Shown in pieces: positions 7,018-10,558 of a stretch of 10,558 nucleotides of DNA; within the stretch, counting starts at the first letter, position 1, and the number at the start of each line of letters is the position of its first letter. The translations under genes were made by a program, and so were the position numbers. The notes under the pieces were generated by a model. The model searched no databases and had not been told where the DNA came from. It saw only the letters and a list, made by a program, of their open reading frames with translations. Location of the stretch: assembly GCA_937141995.1 (NCBI GenBank), contig CAKZQX010001082.1:1-10558 (forward strand), written 5' to 3'. This stretch comes from an uncultured Chloroflexaceae bacterium (GTDB lineage: Bacteria > Chloroflexota > Chloroflexia > Chloroflexales > Chloroflexaceae).

Positions 7018-8520
7018 TTAGTTCGGCAACTGCACCCCGGTTGCGTCAAACTTCTTCTGCACCGCATTGTTGGGGTAGGAGACTTTTTGCATCGTCGGCG
7101 CAATATACTGCTCCAGACAGACATTGTCGTAGGTTTCACCATGCTTGGTTGTCGTCCCCGAGCAGCGCGGATCATCCATTCCGGAGACAATTTCGCCAAA
7201 CTGGGTGGCGACAAACGCGCCGCGCACCGGCGAGCGAAAGTCATACCAGGCCGCTTCCAGACGACGTGTCGTGCCCAGGCTGCCGTCAGGAGCAAGGCGC
7301 CAGTTCGCCTGATCCAGCTCTTCATTCTCACCCGGATAGTAGATCGTGGTTGTGTTACAGATGGTCCAGCCAAAGTCCCATGACCAACCGGCAGTCTTGG
7401 CATACCACTGCTCACACCGGATGCCCCGATCCCAGGCATTCTGATCCACAACCAGCATCACCGGTCGTCGGCCGGGATCTTCGCCCCGCGGAATGCGGTC
7501 CGTTACCGGGTCGCCGGTATCATACCAGCCCTGCCAGCGGGAGACGTTGCCACTCGGATCGCGCGCCCATACCTCGTAGGAATGATACCGCACAGAGCGG
7601 TCCAGCACATTGGACGAGGCATGCACCCGAAAATAGATATCGACGTTGTCCAGCGTTGTGGCAAACCCTTTCATCGCCGCATGCTTGGCCGTATTCTCTG
7701 CCGGCGATGTATTGGCATGACTATGGAACTTCACCTCGTAGCCGGCATCCGTAACCCAATCCGGCGGCGCATCGCCATGTTCGTGGCCGGTGGCACAACC
7801 ATCTATCACCGGGGGATGCCAGGTATCCATCGGCTCGCCACACACGCCGACTGCACCACTGGTATGCTCACCATGAGCGTGATGGTCATCGGCAGACGGC
7901 GTGGTCGGCTCAGTCGATACAGCGGTCGGTGCGGCGGTCGGTTCAGTTGTCGGCGTATCCGCATCAGCATTCGCGTTATCAACGGCAAAACTGACGGCGG
8001 TCACGGCAACTTCGGCTCCACCATCGTGGACCGTTACGGTAAGGGTGTAGTCACCATCGGCAACCCGGGTCGTATCCCAGCCACGGGGCGTACCATCCAC
8101 ATCACCCAGGAAAAAGAAGGGCGCATGCTTCTCGGTATGCGCAACACTCTCCGGTCCGTTCAGCATAAAAACGACCCGTTCAACACTCCGGTCGTCCGGC
8201 AGTGCCGCGATGTTCACGGTTCCCGCCAGCGTCTGACCGGCGCTGACGCCCCGGAGTTCAAGCACGGCACTGTCAGTCGGTTGTAGCGTACCCTCAGCCT
8301 CTTTACAGCGAAGCGTGGCCCTGCTTCCCTCCACACTGCCGTCCAGATAGGTTGGGCAGTCCACCAGCAATTCAGCGCCCGGTTCAAGCGTTACCGTCTC
8401 CGACAAACGGAGTGGTGCGGCGGACATTGGGACTGTGCCCAGCAGTATCAACATGATGGCGAGCAGACCAACGGCCGGGATAATGCTACCGTCCCGGTGG
8501 TGCGTGTGCTTCACAGTCAT
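7018..8520 (-). CDS. Secreted His-rich protein with Ig-like domain (hypothetical)
   Basis: This 500-aa protein starts with a basic N-terminus and a hydrophobic segment (residues 14-30) followed by SAA-P, so a signal peptide cleaved near residue 35 is likely. A small domain with a Cys55/Cys72 pair leads into a bacterial Ig-like domain (about 90-182, with the GVSAGQTLAGTVNIAA start). A Thr/Pro/Ala linker (about 186-212) then carries a His-rich stretch, HHAHGEH at 213-219 and GHEHG at 245-249. The C-terminal 250 residues contain FHSHANTS, KHAAMKGF and RYHSYEVWARDPSGN, with six further cysteines (227, 242, 369, 388, 453, 468) that could form disulphides. The His clusters suggest binding of a divalent metal outside the membrane, but no enzymatic motif is recognised. 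AAGGGGAG (complement of 8523-8530) directly before the ATG supports the start. The gene has its own structured leader and upstream dyad sites. Confidence 0.85.
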   Translation of the reverse strand: MTVKHTHHRDGSIIPAVGLLAIMLILLGTVPMSAAPLRLSETVTLEPGAELLVDCPTYLDGSVEGSRATLRCKEAEGTLQPTDSAVLELRGVSAGQTLAGTVNIAALPDDRSVERVVFMLNGPESVAHTEKHAPFFFLGDVDGTPRGWDTTRVADGDYTLTVTVHDGGAEVAVTAVSFAVDNANADADTPTTEPTAAPTAVSTEPTTPSADDHHAHGEHTSGAVGVCGEPMDTWHPPVIDGCATGHEHGDAPPDWVTDAGYEVKFHSHANTSPAENTAKHAAMKGFATTLDNVDIYFRVHASSNVLDRSVRYHSYEVWARDPSGNVSRWQGWYDTGDPVTDRIPRGEDPGRRPVMLVVDQNAWDRGIRCEQWYAKTAGWSWDFGWTICNTTTIYYPGENEELDQANWRLAPDGSLGTTRRLEAAWYDFRSPVRGAFVATQFGEIVSGMDDPRCSGTTTKHGETYDNVCLEQYIAPTMQKVSYPNNAVQKKFDATGVQLPN

Positions 8521-8543
8521 TGCTCCCCTTCATCATTAGGACA

Positions 8544-8616
8544 GCGGCAGGCATGGTTGTGTACGTATCGACCTGCACGACCTGCCGCCGTCCGGACGCC
8601 ATGGACCACAGTCCGG
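8544..8616 (-). promoter_or_regulatory. Two stem-loops in the leader of the secreted-protein gene
   Basis: In transcript order, GTCCGG (8611-8616) pairs with CCGGAC (8592-8597) around 13 nt. Then CCTGCCGC (8581-8588) pairs with GCGGCAGG (8544-8551) around 29 nt. A perfect 10-bp palindrome, CGTCCGGACG, sits at 8589-8598 and offers an alternative fold that competes with the first stem. The second stem ends 14 nt before the ribosome site. Either an attenuator-like leader or protein-binding sites would explain this. Confidence 0.4.
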
Positions 8617-8682
8617 CTGTAAAGCAAATTGGCATAGGACAGTGGATGTAGTTATAGTAACGGAAGGGTCGTCTCTGATGCT

Positions 8683-8721
8683 ACCCAGATGTCTGGACAA
8701 AGATACCCAGAATTATGGACA
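8683..8721. promoter_or_regulatory. Two 12-bp dyad sites repeated at a 22-bp interval
   Basis: The pattern ACCCAGA-N4-TGGACA occurs at 8683-8699 and 8705-8721, exactly 22 bp apart. Each copy contains an imperfect palindrome matching its own complement at 10 of 12 bases: CCAGATGTCTGG (8685-8696) and CCAGAATTATGG (8707-8718). The spacing of about two helical turns would put two dimers on the same DNA face. They lie 27-65 bp upstream of a candidate -10 (complement of 8651-8656) for the secreted-protein gene, a suitable place for an activator or repressor. Alternatively, repeated sites ending in TGGACA resemble the multiple transposase-binding repeats at the ends of IS21- or Tn7-type elements. 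Confidence 0.5.
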
Positions 8722-8819
8722 GATAGACATGGAAAAACCAGTATCGTAGGTAGTAGATAGTGTACAACAATCAGGTAAACAAACGATGAAACCGATGCGC
8801 GGCGAGGATGGCAAAATGT

Positions 8820-9143
8820 TCAAGCAGATGAATTGCGGCACTTAACCCGCCCCCGGCGGACAGTCATCCAGCGCACCGTAAGCCGAACAACCAGGGTCAT
8901 ACCGGGACACGCACCCATAATTGCAACCGGGCCACACAACGCATGCCCGAGATCGCGTTCGCGGTCACGCGGTACTTTCGGTAAGCGGGTAAAAGGGTCA
9001 GCATGATCAAAGCTCCTCCAGCCGGCGTCGAGGGTCCGGAACTGGACGGTATCGCCGGGCTGGATCGTCAGGACAGGCGGCAGATCGGGTGAATAGTGGC
9101 CGTGCAGTGTGGTAGGTTCGGGATCAAGCGTGTATGTCGCCAT
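8820..9143 (-). pseudogene. Acetamidase/formamidase N-terminal remnant
   Basis: The 107-codon frame begins like a normal FmdA/AmdA-type amidase: residues 5-45 contain a TLDPEPTTLHGHYSPDLPP segment, LTIQPGDTVQF and TLDAGW, and later GHALCGPVAIMGA and PGMTLVVRL. These match the start of enzymes that hydrolyse formamide or acetamide to ammonia plus the acid, which normally run to about 300 residues or more. After the VVRL segment the sequence becomes Arg-rich and unlike the family, then stops at 8820. No continuation of the amidase was recognised in any minus-strand frame between 8541 and 8820, so about two thirds is missing by deletion or replacement. The conserved Glu expected in GAEPGM is Cys here. 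No ribosome site precedes the ATG. It is probably non-functional. Confidence 0.75.
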
Positions 9144-9173
9144 AGTGGTTCGTTTCTGAGCTATGCGCCCTGC

Positions 9174-9287
9174 TCACATCATTATGATTATGCCGCCGTT
9201 AACCGGTCGGCACAACAGTCCGACGATCAGTAGCATACCAGAGGAGAAGGCAAAGAGCAAGGCACAGGCGGAATAGGCGGCGTGCGC
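9174..9287 (-). other. In-frame extension past the TAG stop, hydrophobic
   Basis: Reading through the TAG at 9290-9288 gives 37 more residues ending at TGA 9176-9174. They include the run ACALLFAFSSGMLLIVGLL, which has the length and hydrophobicity of a membrane helix and is followed by Cys-Arg. A former C-terminal anchor lost to a nonsense change is possible; chance hydrophobicity cannot be excluded. Confidence 0.3.
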
Positions 9288-9806
9288 CTAATAGGTAAGC
9301 GCTCTCACAAACACAACATAACCAGCCGTGTCGGTCATAGCTGCCATAACTGTCTGGTGGGTGTGAGCCTGACTTCCGGTGCATCCTTTGAGGCCATCAT
9401 ATTGATGGGGTATCCACCACTCGGCCGTTCCATCGTCATACAGTTCCAGGTGCGGCTGCATCTCCATGAGTGGCTCCTGACATAACGTGCTCGCCATAAA
9501 CGTATTCAACTCATCAGCACTCATCGAAAAGCGTACTTTGATGGACATCTCCTGGAACCCGGTCGTGTAGGCATAGATATCATGCGCACTTGAGGGAAGG
9601 GTTATATCAGCATTCCCCTCAATAAAAGAAACCTCGTAACTATCAGGTCGTGTGGGATAATAGCTCCTGGCGGTGAATGGCTCATAGTCGCGCAAATACC
9701 AGCCAATCCACGCCATCAGCGCCAGGAAGCTTACTATCACCGCAAGTACAAACCTACCCAGCCACTCTTTATAATGTACTTTTTTCTGTTTAACGTTACC
9801 AGGCAT
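9288..9806 (-). CDS. Small membrane-anchored protein, hypothetical (possibly 3'-truncated)
   Basis: This 172-aa protein has a short basic start, one transmembrane helix at about residues 17-37, then an extracytoplasmic domain beginning with a YYPTRPDSY segment. That domain contains LPSSAHDIYAYTTGFQEMSIKVRFSMSADELNTF, a pattern in which a small protein follows its own membrane anchor with a compact alpha/beta domain; I recall such unannotated proteins in bacteria but cannot name the family. No catalytic motif is visible. The ATG at 9806 has no Shine-Dalgarno sequence. After the TAG stop the same frame continues for 37 codons, including a strongly hydrophobic run, so the native protein may have been longer (see findings). 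It lies downstream of a second, broken membrane-protein gene on the same strand. Confidence 0.65.
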   Translation of the reverse strand: MPGNVKQKKVHYKEWLGRFVLAVIVSFLALMAWIGWYLRDYEPFTARSYYPTRPDSYEVSFIEGNADITLPSSAHDIYAYTTGFQEMSIKVRFSMSADELNTFMASTLCQEPLMEMQPHLELYDDGTAEWWIPHQYDGLKGCTGSQAHTHQTVMAAMTDTAGYVVFVRALTY

Positions 9807-9885
9807 ATGGATAGGGTTTCATTTGATTGGTGATAGGACAACAGAGCCTGGGACCGACACGATCAATCCATCCGGTGTTTATCAT

Positions 9886-9909
9886 CTCTGCGCCCTCTGA
9901 GTCTCTGCG
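9886..9909. repeat. CTCTGCG short repeats between membrane-protein genes
   Basis: Three copies of CTCTGMG start at 9886, 9895 and 9903 (spacing 9 and 8 bp); on the minus strand they read as repeated CGCAGAG units after CACCGCAGAGAC. I recall this type of CTCTG(C/T)G-rich intergenic repeat from many unrelated bacterial genomes, function unknown. It sits in the 139-bp gap 3' of the broken gene ending at 9946. Confidence 0.55.
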
Positions 9910-9945
9910 GTGAGAAAGAAATCTCGTTGGAGTAATAAACCAACA

Positions 9946-10474
9946 CTACCGATAGTCATCACAACGGTTGACGGTTATCCAGGCCATGGTACCCTCGGTT
10001 GGCAGAGGATAGGAGAGGTTCTCCAAATGCCACACGTCATACTGCGCCGCAATCTCCGGGAAGGATACAGCCGGGAAGATCAGTACATTCCCGCTCATAA
10101 CTCCGGGAAGAGTCAGCGAACATCGCCACACCGAGACGGCAGCAACGCTGGTGCGCGTACAGGTCTCCTGTTGCTGTTGATAATTAGGTACGCAGTTCCT
10201 CAGGTGTTTGCGCTGTTCCGTAGAGTGCCTCGGTTGCGGTCCATCCCGATCCGCCGGCTCGGGTCCATGGTACGCCCAGAAACTCACTCGCGGGCGGTGC
10301 CGGGATTGGCACGGAGGTCAGACGATAATTCTGCCAGCGTTCACCCAGGGTATCACCACACTCGGACGTTGCCACAAGCACCAGGAGCGCAAACGCATAA
10401 CATCCAAAGAGTAGCAGCATGGCGCTACCTACAACGAATATAGCCATGGATATGGTTGTGCGAATGTGGTACAT
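9946..10474 (-). pseudogene. Membrane-anchored small protein split by an apparent 1-base frameshift
   Basis: Two overlapping minus-strand frames make sense only when joined. The first carries a membrane helix (AIFVVGSAMLLLFGCYAFALLVLV), then a Pro-rich stretch and GSGWTATEALYGTAQTPEELRT, and stops at TAA 10186-10184. The second frame looks like protein only from the same point, YQQQQETC onward, through LTLPGVMSGNVLIF to its stop at 9946. Dropping one A at 10185-10184 joins them as EELRT-YY-QQQQ and gives about 175 aa from ATG 10474. The frame also extends to an ATG at 10555, but the extra 27 residues are less protein-like. Neither start has a clear ribosome site. The layout (one N-terminal anchor, small outer domain) resembles the neighbour at 9288-9806. 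A sequencing error would give the same picture. Confidence 0.6.
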
Positions 10475-10558
10475 TGCGGTACTTTCACAATCCCCGAAGA
10501 CGATCCGGTTATCAATACTGTTCTCACATTCCCTCCCATTTATGCGATAATGCATGGC

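Larger units (their letters stand above)
8521..8819. other. Upstream region of the secreted-protein gene
   Basis: These 299 bp hold no supported gene. They contain, from the minus-strand gene outward, the ribosome site, two leader stem-loops (8544-8616), a weak -10 candidate (TATAAC, complement of 8651-8656) and the paired dyads at 8683-8721. Bases 8722-8819 are AT-rich and show nothing I can identify. Confidence 0.6.

Noticed and set aside
7582..8286. Plus-strand frame of 234 codons inside the secreted-protein gene
   Set aside because: The minus strand encodes a signal peptide, Ig-like domain and linker with a good ribosome site; the plus frame is Arg/Gly-rich without structure.
350..9241. 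11-bp match TAGCATACCAG at 350-360 and 9231-9241
   Set aside because: It is too short and isolated to mean shared origin; the flanks do not match and chance is likely in 10 kb.
9199..9384. Minus-strand 61-codon frame with a Leu-rich segment
   Set aside because: It overlaps the end of the 9288-9806 gene in another frame with no ribosome site; the hydrophobicity comes from the same T-rich DNA that encodes the in-frame extension.
9910..10443. Plus-strand frame of 177 codons
   Set aside because: It has no ribosome site and its product is Arg/His-rich and low in hydrophobic order, whereas the minus strand shows a membrane helix and a coherent split protein.

Overview
The window looks like a chromosomal stretch of a Chloroflexota bacterium, probably close to the Chloroflexales. 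This rests on the style of the proteins (an orphan AddB-like nuclease, Chloroflexi-type secreted Ig-like and His-rich proteins), on 7-bp GAYTACG repeats between genes, and on several starts without a Shine-Dalgarno sequence. No sequence search was possible, so the placement is an inference.

Layout. Bases 1-297 (-) hold the N-terminal 99 codons of a PIG-L/LmbE-type zinc deacetylase. Its 414-bp divergent intergenic region leads to a CurA/PTGR-like NADP-dependent oxidoreductase (712-1731, +). Next comes a compact 140-bp inverted-repeat element (1807-1946) with several internal hairpins, ending 3 nt before the start codon of an alpha/beta hydrolase (1950-2786, +). A hypothetical protein with a Lys/Arg-rich tail follows (2874-3539, +), and then the largest gene, a 1088-aa AddB-like helicase-fold/PD-(D/E)XK nuclease with an Fe-S cysteine set (3586-6852, +).

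The nuclease gene converges on a secreted His-rich protein gene (7018-8520, -). The 165 bp between them contain a strong bidirectional terminator hairpin flanked on both sides by 7-bp tandem repeats. Upstream of the secreted protein are a structured leader and a pair of dyad sites 22 bp apart, which could be an operator or a relic of a transposon end.

The right end (8820-10555, all -) looks like decaying sequence. It has an acetamidase/formamidase reduced to its N-terminus, a membrane-anchored small protein whose frame continues past a TAG into a hydrophobic segment, and a second membrane-anchored protein apparently split by a one-base insertion.

The genes do not form one obvious pathway. 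The plus-strand genes are separated by gaps with their own signals and appear to be individual transcription units. I see no CRISPR array, tRNA, rRNA, intact transposase or recognisable defence system. The points most worth checking are the 140-bp element at the hydrolase start, the paired 22-bp dyads, the heptad repeats, the broken genes on the right, and the orphan AddB-like nuclease.
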